From Pectobacterium polaris (GTDB lineage Bacteria; Pseudomonadota; Gammaproteobacteria; Enterobacterales; Enterobacteriaceae), in contig NZ_CP017481.1 in NCBI RefSeq assembly GCF_002307355.1, positions 3,038,001 to 3,102,000 of the forward strand: a stretch of 64,000 nt of DNA, given 5' to 3'. Numbering within the stretch: the first letter of the stretch is position 1; each line of letters begins with the position of its first letter. Positions 40,679-51,103 of this stretch are shown in pieces. A model generated the notes under the pieces. It searched no databases. It was not told the DNA's origin and saw only the letters and a list, made by a program, of their open reading frames with translations. Position numbers and translations under genes: made by a program.

Positions 40679-42361
40679 GTGAATTTTTTAAAAAATATCA
40701 CCATCAGGGCAATGCTTTTAACAATATTGGGTCTGTTTCTGATTGTATGGGGTGGAGCGTCTTTCTTTACCACTACCTCATTAAACAGCATGACCAAACT
40801 ATTGGAATCCGGCGAAACTCAGCGTAAAAACGTAGAGATGTTGGTAAAAGGCAATGACCAGTATTTTCGTACGGTTACTCGCTTATTGCGTTCTATGGAT
40901 TTCCAGCAAACAGGCGAAACTGCGGAAGCAGAAAAAGTATTTACGGCAGCAACCACCGCATTTAAAAACACGTCAGATCAACTGGCTGCGTTTAAAGCCG
41001 TTGGGCATGTCGGCGTCGATAAAGAAACGGCAGACAATATGATCGCCGCGTGGACCCAGATATTGGATAACGGGTTGACGCCGATGCTGAACGCTGCGCG
41101 TGAGAATCGTCAAGAGGATTTTCGTCAGCTTTTCCGTAAAACTTACCCACCGCTGAGCGTGGCATTCGGCGCGAACATGGATAAATACCAGATCGCGATT
41201 ATGTCGTCGTCAGAGGCGTCGATGAGCGAGGTCTACGGCCTGGTTGACTGGAGTAATCGTATTCTGCTGGGTGCGGCGGTTATTGGGTTGCTTATCCTGC
41301 TGTTGACAGACCGCTATCTGGTTCACTATTTGGTCAAGCCGTTAAATATGATCAAAGGCTATTTCCAGGTTCTGGCTGCTGGGCAGCTTGGTCACCCGCT
41401 TGAAGAGTTTGGCCGCAACTGTGCCGGACAGCTGATTCCTTACCTGAAAGAGATGCAGGGAAGTTTGGTTAATACCGTTTCCATCATCCGCGACAGTTCT
41501 GCATCGATTCATCAGGGCTCAAGCGAAATTAAAAGCGGCAACAACGATCTGTCCGCACGTACCGAGCAGCAGGCGGCCGCACTGGAGCAGACCGCTGCCA
41601 GTATGGAAGAGTTGAGCGCGACGGTGAAACAGAATGCCGATAACGTCCATCAGGCTACCAAGCTGGCGCAGGACGCTTCTGTTGCGGCGAAGAAAGGCGG
41701 CGACGTCACGGCAGATGTGATGGCGACGATGGCAAGTATTACGACCAGCTCGAAGAAAATTGCCGATATCACCAGTGTCATTAACGGCATTGCCTTCCAG
41801 ACCAATATTCTGGCGTTGAACGCAGCCGTAGAAGCCGCCAGAGCCGGTGAACAAGGGCGTGGTTTTGCGGTGGTTGCGGGTGAAGTTCGTAATCTGGCGC
41901 AGCGCAGCGCGCAGGCAGCGAAAGAAATTGAAAGCCTGATCACCGAATCGGTTGCACGTATTAACGTGGGTTCGAATCAGGTTACACAAACCGGCGAAGC
42001 GATGGATTCCATCATTTCCGCCATTACCCGAGTGAACGATCTGATGGGCGAAATCGCCTCTGCATCGGATGAACAGAGCCGTGGTATTACCCAGATTGGT
42101 CAGGCTGTTACCGAGATGGATGGCGTCACACAGCAGAACTCCGCACTGGTACAGGAATCTGCCGCCGCTGCTGCATCGCTCGAAGATCAGGCCCGTCAGT
42201 TAACTGAAGCTGTATCGGTATTCCAGCTGTCGGCCGCAGATGCCCCTCGTCGTCCTCAGCAGCGTCTGGCGGAGAGCGCATCAGCAGTACAGAAGCCGAT
42301 GTTATTAGCCGCCGCTGGCGGTAAAAAAGGCAACGCGAACGATAACTGGGAAACCTTCTGA
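40679..42361 (+). CDS. Methyl-accepting chemotaxis protein
   Basis: This 560-residue protein starts at a GTG with AGGAG 7 nt upstream. TM1 is at about 10-32, then a four-helix TarH-like periplasmic sensor domain, TM2 at about 197-217 ([15 protein letters not shown]), HAMP and the signalling coiled coil. The hairpin tip reads [21 protein letters not shown] and [18 protein letters not shown]. It ends NWETF, the CheR/CheB docking pentapeptide. It is therefore a full high-abundance type receptor; the ligand is unknown. It stands alone, away from any che genes. Confidence 0.95.
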   Translation: MNFLKNITIRAMLLTILGLFLIVWGGASFFTTTSLNSMTKLLESGETQRKNVEMLVKGNDQYFRTVTRLLRSMDFQQTGETAEAEKVFTAATTAFKNTSDQLAAFKAVGHVGVDKETADNMIAAWTQILDNGLTPMLNAARENRQEDFRQLFRKTYPPLSVAFGANMDKYQIAIMSSSEASMSEVYGLVDWSNRILLGAAVIGLLILLLTDRYLVHYLVKPLNMIKGYFQVLAAGQLGHPLEEFGRNCAGQLIPYLKEMQGSLVNTVSIIRDSSASIHQGSSEIKSGNNDLSARTEQQAAALEQTAASMEELSATVKQNADNVHQATKLAQDASVAAKKGGDVTADVMATMASITTSSKKIADITSVINGIAFQTNILALNAAVEAARAGEQGRGFAVVAGEVRNLAQRSAQAAKEIESLITESVARINVGSNQVTQTGEAMDSIISAITRVNDLMGEIASASDEQSRGITQIGQAVTEMDGVTQQNSALVQESAAAAASLEDQARQLTEAVSVFQLSAADAPRRPQQRLAESASAVQKPMLLAAAGGKKGNANDNWETF

Positions 42362-42422
42362 TAACCCGACAACACGCGGCATCAGGGCGCTGACAGCCGC
42401 AAAAGTCAGGTGATTTACCGTT

Positions 42423-42456
42423 AAAAGCACTGGGATATCCTCCCGGTGCTTTTTTA
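42423..42456 (+). terminator. Terminator of the chemoreceptor gene
   Basis: AAGCAC and GGG pair with CCC and GTGCTT around a short loop, followed by TTTTTATTTA. It lies about 65 bp after the stop. The remaining approximately 250 bp to folE hold its promoter and no other gene. Confidence 0.88.
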
Positions 42457-42706
42457 TTTATCACTGACTTTTTTGTTTATCACTGAATAGTTAAGTCTGA
42501 ACAGGCGTTTTTTTGTGCATATGATTCGACCTTGTTACTGCGTACAGGCATATCCGCCACGCTTGATAACTTGAATCTATTTCAACAATCATGACATACA
42601 ATCGCTGGATAATCGTGACTCTCTCAACTAGAGTGTTGACGGCGCTAGGGTCTGACCAAGGCCGTGATAGTGCGATAGGCATAGTTACACCTGCAGGAGA
42701 ATAATA

Positions 42707-43369
42707 ATGTCATCACTAAGTAAAGAAGCCGTTATGGTGCACGAAGCGCTGCTGGCACGCGGTCTGGAAACGCCGCTGCGTGGGGCGTTGTTGGATCGGG
42801 ATACGCGTAAGCAACGTATTGCCGAGCATATGACGGAAATTATGAATTTGCTGAGTCTCGATCTGAGCGATGACAGCCTGGCTGAAACACCGACTCGTAT
42901 CGCTAAAATGTACGTTGATGAAATATTCTCCGGCTTGGACTACGCCAATTTCCCCAAAATCACCATCATTGAAAACAAAATGAAGGTCGATGAAATGGTC
43001 ACCGTACGGGACATCACGCTGACCAGCACCTGTGAACACCATTTCGTGACGATCGATGGGAAAGCGACGGTGGCGTATATTCCGAAAGATGGCGTCATCG
43101 GCTTGTCGAAGCTCAATCGTATCGTCCAGTTTTTCTCTCAGCGCCCTCAGGTGCAGGAACGCTTAACGCAGCAGATTCTTGTTGCGCTACAAACGCTGTT
43201 GGGAACCAACAACGTTGCGGTCTCGATTGATGCGGTGCACTACTGCGTGAAGGCACGCGGCATTCGTGATGCGACCAGCGCCACGACCACGACATCGCTC
43301 GGTGGGCTGTTTAAATCCAGCCAAAATACACGTCAGGAATTCTTGCGCGCGGTACGTCACCACAATTAA
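42707..43369 (+). CDS. folE: GTP cyclohydrolase I
   Basis: The protein has 220 residues. It makes 7,8-dihydroneopterin triphosphate from GTP, the first step to folate. Zinc and catalytic residues lie in [16 protein letters not shown] and [30 protein letters not shown] and [24 protein letters not shown] are conserved. A GCAGGAG ribosome site precedes the ATG. yeiB follows, as in E. coli. Confidence 0.97.
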   Translation: MSSLSKEAVMVHEALLARGLETPLRGALLDRDTRKQRIAEHMTEIMNLLSLDLSDDSLAETPTRIAKMYVDEIFSGLDYANFPKITIIENKMKVDEMVTVRDITLTSTCEHHFVTIDGKATVAYIPKDGVIGLSKLNRIVQFFSQRPQVQERLTQQILVALQTLLGTNNVAVSIDAVHYCVKARGIRDATSATTTTSLGGLFKSSQNTRQEFLRAVRHHN

Positions 43370-43378
43370 GCCCTCTTA

Positions 43379-43434
43379 TTGACGATGATGAAGAAAATAT
43401 ACTTCGTCATCGTCAAATCGGTCATCGTCAAATC
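43379..43434 (+). terminator. Hairpin after folE with duplicated 3' arm
   Basis: TTGACGATGATGAAG (43379-43393) pairs with CTTCGTCATCGTCAA (43402-43416), with one mismatch. The 14-bp GTCATCGTCAAATC then occurs twice in tandem (43406-43419 and 43421-43434). It probably ends folE transcription, although no T run follows. Confidence 0.55.
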
Positions 43435-43505
43435 AGCAAGCATCTTCGCTTTTTCTCTGTATGTGCATACAATCGCTACTTCGATGATTTGAAAATGTAA
43501 TTTGT

Positions 43506-44687
43506 ATGCCTTCTCACACTATACCGTCACCTCATTCGCCACCCTCACGGATCGTTGCGCTGGATTTTGCGCGCGGCGTCGCCATCTTGGGCATTTTACT
43601 GCTGAATATTACGGCGTTTGGTTTACCGCATGCGGCCTACCTGAATCCTGCCTGGCAAGGGGAACCCACGCTGTCTGACGTCTTAACCTGGGCGGCGATG
43701 GATCTGCTTGCGCAGGCAAAATTTCTGACGCTGTTTTCGCTTCTGTTTGGTGCAGGTTTACAGCTGCTGCTGTCGCGGGGGAAACGCTGGGTACATGCAC
43801 GTCTGTTCTGGTTGATGATCATCGGGCTGATTCATGCCATTTTCCTGTGGGATGGCGACATTTTACTCGACTATGCGCTGATTGGACTGGTGTGTTACGG
43901 CATGATTCGTCATGCGGAAAGTAGCCGACTGTTAATGCGGACAGGGGCGGTTCTGTATCTGGTGGGCATCGGCGTACTGTTTGTGCTGAGCCAGATTTTG
44001 AGCCTGCAACCTGGACGATTTTGGCTGCCGGGCATGGCGGATATCGCCTATGAAGCCTACTGGCGGGCGTTAGGCGGGCCGGAAGCGTGGGGGAATCGTG
44101 TCGACCTTCTAACGGAAAGCCTGTTGTCGCTGGGTGTGCAGTACGGCTGGCTGCTGGCGGGATCCATGCTGCTGGGGGCAGGGTTGATGCGCAGTGGATG
44201 GCTGAAAGGTGAGTTCAGTACGGCACACTATCGTAAGGTTGCGCTGTGGTTGATTCCGCTGGGTGTGGCAATTAACAGCATTGGTGTGGTGGGGCAGTGG
44301 CTGGTGGACTGGGAATATCGCTGGAGCGGGCTGTTATTGCAGATTCCGCGCGAGCTGAGTTCACCTTTGCAGGCGATAGGGTATCTGGCGCTGTGTTATG
44401 GCTTTTGGGCTACGCTGTGCCAATGGCGCATCACGTACTGGATTACGGATGTCGGGCGCATGGCGTTAACCAACTATTTGCTGCAAACACTGATTTGCGT
44501 CGCGTTGTTTAATCAGCTTGGCCTGTTTATGGCGCTCAGCCGCCTGCAACTGCTGGCACTGGTTCCCGCTATTTGGATCGTCAATCTGGTCTTTTCTCAC
44601 TACTGGCTGCGCTATTTTCGTCAGGGGCCGCTTGAATGGTTATGGCGCACGCTCACCAATGCGATAGGCAAAACGGCGTCGCGATAG
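43506..44687 (+). CDS. yeiB: YeiB family membrane protein (DUF418)
   Basis: This 393-residue polytopic inner-membrane protein reads RIVALDFARGVAILGILLLNI near its start. It has LFSLLFGAGLQLLLSRGKRW and the C-terminal DUF418 signature TDVGRMALTNYLLQT. The family is a membrane acyltransferase-like group without a proven reaction. It converges on sanA with only 3 bp between the stops. Confidence 0.9.
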   Translation: MPSHTIPSPHSPPSRIVALDFARGVAILGILLLNITAFGLPHAAYLNPAWQGEPTLSDVLTWAAMDLLAQAKFLTLFSLLFGAGLQLLLSRGKRWVHARLFWLMIIGLIHAIFLWDGDILLDYALIGLVCYGMIRHAESSRLLMRTGAVLYLVGIGVLFVLSQILSLQPGRFWLPGMADIAYEAYWRALGGPEAWGNRVDLLTESLLSLGVQYGWLLAGSMLLGAGLMRSGWLKGEFSTAHYRKVALWLIPLGVAINSIGVVGQWLVDWEYRWSGLLLQIPRELSSPLQAIGYLALCYGFWATLCQWRITYWITDVGRMALTNYLLQTLICVALFNQLGLFMALSRLQLLALVPAIWIVNLVFSHYWLRYFRQGPLEWLWRTLTNAIGKTASR

Positions 44688-44690
44688 ACG

Positions 44691-45479
<789 letters not shown>

Positions 45480-45603
45480 TCAGGTAAGGCGAGTAGATTA
45501 ATCATGCCCCAAGGCTACTTTACCTGACCGGGGGACGCAAGACGAAGGCGAGGAACAGGCGGTTTATTGATTGAATTTTCAGCGTTCGGGACGAGATGGC
45601 GTA

Positions 45604-45641
45604 AAAATAAAACGCCAGCCTTTCGGGCGGAAAAGCTGGCG
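45604..45641 (-). terminator. Terminator of rimO
   Basis: CGCCAGC (45613-45619) pairs with GCTGGCG (45635-45641). The minus strand runs into a T-rich tract just beyond, 12 bp after the rimO stop. Confidence 0.82.
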
Positions 45642-45652
45642 TGATGGGATCG

Positions 45653-46966
45653 TTAAACTCTGCTACCCCACAAATCGTACTCGTCTGCGTGTTCAACTTT
45701 TACTTTGACGATATCGCCGACTTTCACGCCGGTTTCGCCGTTTAGGTAAACCGCGCCGTCAATCTCAGGGGCATCGGCCATGCTGCGACCGATCGCGCCT
45801 TCTTCGTCGATTTCATCGATCAGCACCAGCACTTCACGGCCAATTTTATCCTGCAAACGCTGGGTAGAAATCGCCTGCTGAAGCTGCATGAAGCGGTGGA
45901 AACGCTCTTCTTTGATCTCTTCCGGTACCTGATCTGGCAATTCATTTGCCGACGCGCCTTCGACCGGGCTGAATTTAAAGCAGCCTACGCGGTCAAGCTT
46001 GGCTTCTGTCAGGAAGTCGAGCAGCATCTGGAAATCTTCTTCTGTTTCGCCGGGGAAGCCGACAATAAAGGTAGAACGCAGCGTTAAGTCCGGGCAGATT
46101 TCGCGCCAGCGCTTAATGCGCTCCAGCGTTCTTTCTACCGCGCCAGGGCGCTTCATCAGCTTGAGAATTTTCGGGCTGGCGTGCTGGAGCGGAATGTCCA
46201 GGTAAGGCAGGATTTTGCCTTCGGCCATTAACGGGATCACATCGTCTACGTGCGGATACGGGTAGACATAGTGTAGGCGCACCCACACGCCGAGCGATGC
46301 CAGTTGCTCACACAGGCTGACCATACTGGTTTTGACCGGTTGCCCGTTCCAAAAGCCGGTACGTTGCTTCACATCCGCGCCGTACGCTGAGGTATCCTGA
46401 GAAATCACCAGCAGCTCTTTTACTCCGGCATCAACCAGACGTTTCGCTTCATCCAACACCGAGCCGATTGGACGGCTGTCCAAATCGCCACGCATAGAAG
46501 GGATGATGCAGAACGTACAGCGGTGGTTACAGCCTTCTGAAATTTTCAGATACGCGTAATGGCGCGGCGTGAGTTTGACTCCCTGCTCGGGAACCAGGCT
46601 GGTAAACGGGTTGTGTGTTGGTTTAGGGACGTATTGATGCACGTGCGACAGCACCTGCTCATAGCTGTGCGGACCGGTAATTTCCAGAACCTTGGGGTGC
46701 ACTTCGCGTATTTGGTTTTCTTTGGCACCCAGACAGCCCGTTACGATGACTTTACCGTTCTCATTCAGCGCTTCGCCGATGGCTTCCAGCGACTCTTGTA
46801 CGGCGCTGTCAATAAAACCACAGGTATTGACGATCACCAGTTCAGCGTCGTCATAACGTGGGACGACCTGATAACCTTCAGTACGCAGTTCGGTCAGAAT
46901 CCTCTCGGAGTCGACGAGGTTTTTCGGGCAACCGAGGGAAACAAAGCCGATACGTGGTTGTTGCAT
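45653..46966 (-). CDS. rimO: Ribosomal protein S12 methylthiotransferase RimO
   Basis: The protein has 437 residues. The N-terminal UPF0004 domain carries three cluster cysteines ([22 protein letters not shown]). The radical-SAM motif is CNHRCTFC (CxxxCxxC), and the TRAM domain is at the end. It adds a methylthio group to an aspartate of S12. It opens the block that follows the E. coli 19-min region. Confidence 0.97.
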   Translation of the reverse strand: MQQPRIGFVSLGCPKNLVDSERILTELRTEGYQVVPRYDDAELVIVNTCGFIDSAVQESLEAIGEALNENGKVIVTGCLGAKENQIREVHPKVLEITGPHSYEQVLSHVHQYVPKPTHNPFTSLVPEQGVKLTPRHYAYLKISEGCNHRCTFCIIPSMRGDLDSRPIGSVLDEAKRLVDAGVKELLVISQDTSAYGADVKQRTGFWNGQPVKTSMVSLCEQLASLGVWVRLHYVYPYPHVDDVIPLMAEGKILPYLDIPLQHASPKILKLMKRPGAVERTLERIKRWREICPDLTLRSTFIVGFPGETEEDFQMLLDFLTEAKLDRVGCFKFSPVEGASANELPDQVPEEIKEERFHRFMQLQQAISTQRLQDKIGREVLVLIDEIDEEGAIGRSMADAPEIDGAVYLNGETGVKVGDIVKVKVEHADEYDLWGSRV

Positions 46967-47138
46967 ATTATTCGCTCACAAAATAAACAGAAAATAAAAA
47001 CCGGAGGATTCTACACCATAGTTGATTATCCTTATAGTCAGTGGTGTAAAACTCAGCATTTTATCGCCGTGGAGATGATGATTTTTGTGGAAGGCGCTTC
47101 GCAAAGAGGGGCTAAATAGTAAATGTGCACAGAACGTT

Positions 47139-47164
47139 ATGGTATACTTTTTCATCATTACCAT
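47139..47164. promoter_or_regulatory. Promoter with overlapping inverted repeat before the zeta-like pair
   Basis: An extended -10, TGG-TATACT (47140-47148), lies about 30 bp before the first start codon. The inverted repeat ATGGTA (47139-47144) and TACCAT (47159-47164) covers it. Together these are what an autoregulated promoter would look like. No binding evidence exists here. Confidence 0.5.
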
Positions 47165-47179
47165 GATTCAGGAGGCATG

Positions 47180-47431
47180 ATGGTGCAGCGAATTAAAGTC
47201 GTGCGGAAACATCAGCGTAAAAGCAAGATTGATGATAATCGGACCTTAATGCAGATCGGTGCCCGTGCTTCAAAGCAGGCGATCAAAGAAGCGTTGGATT
47301 CCGGTGTATCAATCGCTTATATCAAAGATGGCTGGCTGGTCAGTCAAGCACCAGATGGTACGCTCTCAGAAATTAAACCCGTGGACGGTCAACCGCCAAT
47401 TAAGCTTAGGGAATTGCTTTGCCGAGCTTGA
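47180..47431 (+). CDS. Small basic protein upstream of zeta-like kinase, candidate antitoxin
   Basis: The protein has 83 residues from the ATG at 47180, after GGAGG; a neighbouring ATG at 47177 and GTG at 47183 are alternatives. The N-terminus is very basic (VQRIKVVRKHQRKSK). A helical middle (RASKQAIKEALDSG) leads to IAYIKDGWLVSQAPDGTLSEI. I do not recognise a named family. Its 3' end overlaps the kinase gene by 13 nt, so the two are translationally linked. By position and size it is a candidate antitoxin, which is inference. Confidence 0.7.
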   Translation: MVQRIKVVRKHQRKSKIDDNRTLMQIGARASKQAIKEALDSGVSIAYIKDGWLVSQAPDGTLSEIKPVDGQPPIKLRELLCRA

Positions 47432-48081
47432 GACTGGTTGCAGGCCCGAATGGATCGGGAAAAACGACGTTGACTAAAGAATTGAGAGAAACGTACGCCG
47501 TTCCTTTGGGGCAGTACCTTAACCCTGATGATATTGCAAAGCATATTGATCTCCCTGTGTTGCTGGGGGAAACGGTCGATAAAACACTGTTGTCCGATGA
47601 ATCAGCCGCCAGGCTGGCACAGAGAATTTCCTTAGGTTTGAGAGAGGACTGGATTCGCGATCGGCTTTCTTTTACCTATGAGTCCGTGATGAGTCACGAA
47701 AGTCACCTCGATTTTGTAAAGGCGGCAAGAAAAAGCGGCTATAAACCCTATCTTTACTATGTTTGTACGTCAGATCCAGAACTCAACGAGGAGCGAATAA
47801 CTCAGCGTGTCGCATTAGGCGGGCATAGTGTGCCAAAGGATAAGGTTTTTGGGCGTTATCAGCGTAGCTTGATGTATCTCTCCGAGATGATCCGACTCTG
47901 CCATCGCGCTTACTTCTTCGATAATTCAACGACTACACTGACGTTTCTTGGTGAGGTTACGCCGGATGGCTTTCTTGATATCGTAGAGGAAGCGTTTGAT
48001 AACGTGCAGCCTATCTGGTTGTACAAAAATGTGATGATGTCGTGGGATGAAAACAAAATCAGGACGATTCAGCCGAGATAA
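47419..48081 (+). CDS. Zeta-toxin-like P-loop kinase
   Basis: This 220-residue protein starts at TTG (47419) with AGGG 8 nt upstream; a second TTG at 47428 is possible. Walker A is GPNGSGKTT at residues 9-17. YLNPDDIAKH resembles the zeta-family N/D motif after the first helix, FTYESVMSH the substrate-binding segment and ITQRVALGGHSVPKDKV the lid region with arginines. Zeta toxins phosphorylate UDP-N-acetylglucosamine or related targets. Here the family match suggests small-molecule kinase activity. Alone between rimO and yliI, it occupies the place of E. coli bssR. Confidence 0.82.
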   Translation: MPSLRLVAGPNGSGKTTLTKELRETYAVPLGQYLNPDDIAKHIDLPVLLGETVDKTLLSDESAARLAQRISLGLREDWIRDRLSFTYESVMSHESHLDFVKAARKSGYKPYLYYVCTSDPELNEERITQRVALGGHSVPKDKVFGRYQRSLMYLSEMIRLCHRAYFFDNSTTTLTFLGEVTPDGFLDIVEEAFDNVQPIWLYKNVMMSWDENKIRTIQPR

Positions 48082-48217
48082 TCCAACTCATCATCCGCCG
48101 CTTTAGCTTCTGGTTTCTCTGAATTTCTTCAATAAATGTAAACCTTGCCACGTTTTTTTGCACAAACACGGCCTGCCGCCTAAATTTACAGGACTTTTGT
48201 TGGATGGAGACAACGCT

Positions 48218-49384
48218 ATGCCCTATCGCCTGATGCCTCGCAATTCTGCTTCACACTCCCTGTTACGACGATTTTCTGCTGCGCCACATTGGCTGCTGCT
48301 TAGCGCAACGCTGCTGTTTTCCAGCCAGCTCTTGGCGGCGGAACCGAAGGTGACGGAATTGCAGGATAAGCTGGATCACCCGTGGTCATTAGCGTTTTTG
48401 CCGGAAGAACAGGGGATTCTGATTACGGAACGCGCCGGGAATTTGCGCTTATGGAAAGCGGGCAGCGCGCTGTCTGCACCGATAACTGGTGTACCGAAGG
48501 TCTTTGCTAAATCTCAGGGCGGATTGCTGGAGGTCGCGCTATCGCCGGATTTTGCGCAGAATCGACGCATCTACCTGAGCTTTGCCGAAGAAGGGAGCGA
48601 AGGTAAAGCGGGAACCGCTGTCGGCTACGGTAAACTCTCCGAGGATAATAAGCGGTTAGAGAATTTTACGGTCTTCTTCCGTCAGGAACCGAAACTGTCA
48701 ACGGGTAACCATTTCGGCGGCAAGCTGGCCTTTGATCGACAAGGGCACCTGTTTATTGCACTGGGCGAAAACAACGAACGCCCGACCGCACAAGATCTGG
48801 ATAAATTACAGGGCAAAATTGTTCGCCTGACTGCGGAGGGTAAAGTGCCGCCCGATAACCCGTTTGTGAATACGCCTAACGCGCGACCGGAAATCTGGTC
48901 TTACGGCCACCGCAACCCACAGGGATTGGCGATTAATCCGTGGTCTGGTGTGCTGTGGGAAAATGAGCATGGTCCGAAAGGCGGCGATGAAATCAACATT
49001 CCCAAAGCGGGCGAAAATTACGGCTGGCCGATTGCAACGCATGGCATTAACTATTCCGGGCTGAAGATTCCAGAAGCGAAAGGAAAAGAAATCGCGAATA
49101 TGGCGAATCCTGATTTTTACTGGGAGAAATCACCGGGCATTAGCGGCATGGCTTTCTATAACAGCGACCGTTTCCCGCAGTGGAAAAACTCAGTCTTTAT
49201 CGGCGCGCTGGCAGAGAAGAACCTGATTCGGTTGACGCTTGATGGCGACAAAGTCGCGTCCCAAGAGCGTTTGCTGGGCGATCGCGGTGAGCGCATCCGC
49301 GACGTAAGACTGGGGCCAGACGGCTACCTCTATTTGCTGACCGATCACGACAATGGCAAATTGCTGAAAGTCGGGCTGGAGTAA
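48218..49384 (+). CDS. yliI: PQQ-dependent aldose dehydrogenase YliI
   Basis: The protein has 388 residues from the ATG at 48218 (GGAG 8 nt upstream). The signal peptide is near residues 22-42 (HWLLLSATLLFSSQLLAA). It has the six-bladed propeller of soluble glucose dehydrogenases: catalytic His in STGNHFGGKLAFD, with WSYGHRNPQGLAI and ENEHGPKGGDEIN forming cofactor and calcium sites. It oxidises aldoses in the periplasm if PQQ is available. It converges with gstB as in E. coli. Confidence 0.92.
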   Translation: MPYRLMPRNSASHSLLRRFSAAPHWLLLSATLLFSSQLLAAEPKVTELQDKLDHPWSLAFLPEEQGILITERAGNLRLWKAGSALSAPITGVPKVFAKSQGGLLEVALSPDFAQNRRIYLSFAEEGSEGKAGTAVGYGKLSEDNKRLENFTVFFRQEPKLSTGNHFGGKLAFDRQGHLFIALGENNERPTAQDLDKLQGKIVRLTAEGKVPPDNPFVNTPNARPEIWSYGHRNPQGLAINPWSGVLWENEHGPKGGDEINIPKAGENYGWPIATHGINYSGLKIPEAKGKEIANMANPDFYWEKSPGISGMAFYNSDRFPQWKNSVFIGALAEKNLIRLTLDGDKVASQERLLGDRGERIRDVRLGPDGYLYLLTDHDNGKLLKVGLE

Positions 49385-49390
49385 GAAATC

Positions 49391-49408
49391 AGGCACCTTA
49401 CGGTGCCT
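49391..49408. terminator. Convergent hairpin between yliI and gstB
   Basis: AGGCACC (49391-49397) and GGTGCCT (49402-49408), loop TTAC, lie between the two stop codons. Weak T runs follow. Confidence 0.65.
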
Positions 49409-49415
49409 GCTTCAC

Positions 49416-50033
49416 TTAAGACAGTGGAATCATGACGTGTTTCTGATACGCCGGACGCTCGGTGAGTTGCTGGTACCAGCGTTCCAGATGAGGATGTGGC
49501 TGCTGCTCAATCGGCATATTCAGCCAGCCGTAAGCAATACAGCCTAACGGAATGTCGCCAACGCCAAATTGATCGCCGGATAGCCACGGCTGATTAGCCA
49601 GAACGGTATCAACAATATCGAACAGACGTTCGCATTCGGCGATGCCTTTCTGGACCAATGCCATATCGCGTTTTTCCGGTGCGACGCGGACTATATTAAT
49701 GAATACTGGCCCGAAAGACACGGCGAAGGATGTCGCCCAGTCCATCCATTTTTCGGCACTGGCGCGCTTGCCCGGATCGGCAAGATACAGCGAATCCTGA
49801 CCGTACTGTGCCGCCAGATAACGGACGATGGTATTGGATTCCCACAGCACCAGATCGTCGTCCCGCAAACACGGGATGAGGCCATTAGGATTCATCGCCA
49901 GATAATCGACCTCATGGTTAAGACCGAATTGTCCGCCCGCCGCAATATGCTGATAAGGCAGTGCAAGTTCTTCCGCACACCACAGGACTTTCTTTACGTT
50001 GGTCGAGTTATCACGACCCCAAATCGTTATCAT
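49416..50033 (-). CDS. gstB: Glutathione S-transferase GstB
   Basis: The protein has 205 residues. It starts MITIWGRDNSTNVKKVLW; the Ser/Asn-bearing N-terminus is the glutathione-activating site of this subgroup. MNPNGLIPCLRDDDLVLWESNTIVRYLA is the glutathione site, and FGVGDIPLG and RWYQQLTERPAYQKHVMIPLS close the C-domain. E. coli GstB acts on bromoacetate and similar compounds. The position next to yliI supports the name. Confidence 0.9.
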   Translation of the reverse strand: MITIWGRDNSTNVKKVLWCAEELALPYQHIAAGGQFGLNHEVDYLAMNPNGLIPCLRDDDLVLWESNTIVRYLAAQYGQDSLYLADPGKRASAEKWMDWATSFAVSFGPVFINIVRVAPEKRDMALVQKGIAECERLFDIVDTVLANQPWLSGDQFGVGDIPLGCIAYGWLNMPIEQQPHPHLERWYQQLTERPAYQKHVMIPLS

Positions 50034-50176
50034 AGTTGCCCCCTTTCTTCGTGAAGCCTGCCCCGATTATCCGCGACAGCCGATGAGAAATAATGATATG
50101 CCTTTTTAGTCTTTATGATTTAACTTGTCATTCTTAATAATGACAGCAAGTTACATTCAGACAGGAAAGTTACACA

Positions 50177-51022
50177 ATGAAATTAACGCATTCTGTTCGC
50201 GCCGCGCTGGGCATCACACTGCTTGCCGCTGGCATGCAACTGGCGTTGGCCAGCAGCGATCCACAGACGATCACGTTTGGCGTGGCACCCGGGCCGTATG
50301 GCGACATGGTGAATCTGGCGATCAAACCTGAGCTGGTAAAAAAAGGCTACAAGGTCGTCGTGCGTGAATTCAGCGATTACGTTCAGCCCAATCTGGCACT
50401 GGCCAACGGCAGCATTGATGCCAACCTTTTCCAGCATACGCTGTATCTGGAAAAATTTGCCGCCGATAAAGGGTTAAAAATTTCCCCACTGATTATCGTA
50501 CCTACTGCCAGCATGGGCTTCTATTCGAAGAAGATCAAATCGCTGGATGAGCTGAAAAAAGGAGACGTAGTCACGCTCTCTAACGATGCCACCAATCTGG
50601 CGCGCGGTCTGCGTTTCCTGCAATCGATGGGGCTGATTACGATCAAGGCCGACATCGATCCGACCAAAGCATCTGAGAAAGATATTCTTGAAAACCCGCG
50701 CGGCTTGGTCTTCAAACCGATGGAAGCGGCGCAGTTGCCCCGTACGCTGGATAGCGTGACGGCATCGCTGGTGAACGGTAATTTTGCGCTGGCGTCCGGT
50801 ATGAAACTGTCATCGGCCATCAGGCTGGAAACGCTGGATGAGAACCTGAAAAATATTATTGCCGTGCGTACCGACGATCTTGATAAGCCCTTTGTTAAAG
50901 ATACCAAAGCGATTGTGGAATCACCTGCGTATGCCGCGGTGATCAACGATCCTGCGTTGATGTATAGCCAATTCCAGAAACCAGAGTGGATGCAGGCGAA
51001 AACGCCAGCGCCCGCACAGTAA
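50177..51022 (+). CDS. MetQ/NlpA-family periplasmic substrate-binding protein
   Basis: The protein has 281 residues. A Sec signal peptide (about 1-25) ends LALASSD with no lipobox cysteine, unlike MetQ, so the mature protein should be soluble. Family motifs are ITFGVAPGPYGDMV, FSDYVQPNLALANGSIDANLFQH and SNDATNLARGLRFLQSMGLI. It serves the importer encoded by the next two genes. The substrate is probably methionine or a related amino acid, but with the E. coli metNIQ not at this locus it may differ. Confidence 0.85.
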   Translation: MKLTHSVRAALGITLLAAGMQLALASSDPQTITFGVAPGPYGDMVNLAIKPELVKKGYKVVVREFSDYVQPNLALANGSIDANLFQHTLYLEKFAADKGLKISPLIIVPTASMGFYSKKIKSLDELKKGDVVTLSNDATNLARGLRFLQSMGLITIKADIDPTKASEKDILENPRGLVFKPMEAAQLPRTLDSVTASLVNGNFALASGMKLSSAIRLETLDENLKNIIAVRTDDLDKPFVKDTKAIVESPAYAAVINDPALMYSQFQKPEWMQAKTPAPAQ

Positions 51023-51049
51023 GTTTCAGGCTACACAGAATATCCTTTG

Positions 51050-51077
51050 GCCGGTCTATGACCGGCTTTCTTCTTTT
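51050..51077 (+). terminator. Intra-operon hairpin between binding protein and ATPase genes
   Basis: GCCGGTC (51050-51056), loop TAT, GACCGGC (51060-51066), followed by TTTCTTCTTTT. It resembles a partial terminator or a 3' protector of the binding-protein mRNA. Confidence 0.7.
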
Positions 51078-51103
51078 CCGCTCAGGCCAGGAGTTTGCGG
51101 ATA

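Noticed and set aside
40537..40797. Minus-strand frame overlapping the chemoreceptor start
   Set aside because: It overlaps the start and ribosome site of a certain gene on the other strand and has no homology I recognise.
42362..42706. MetJ-type operator before folE
   Set aside because: No tandem 8-bp met box of usual quality could be found.
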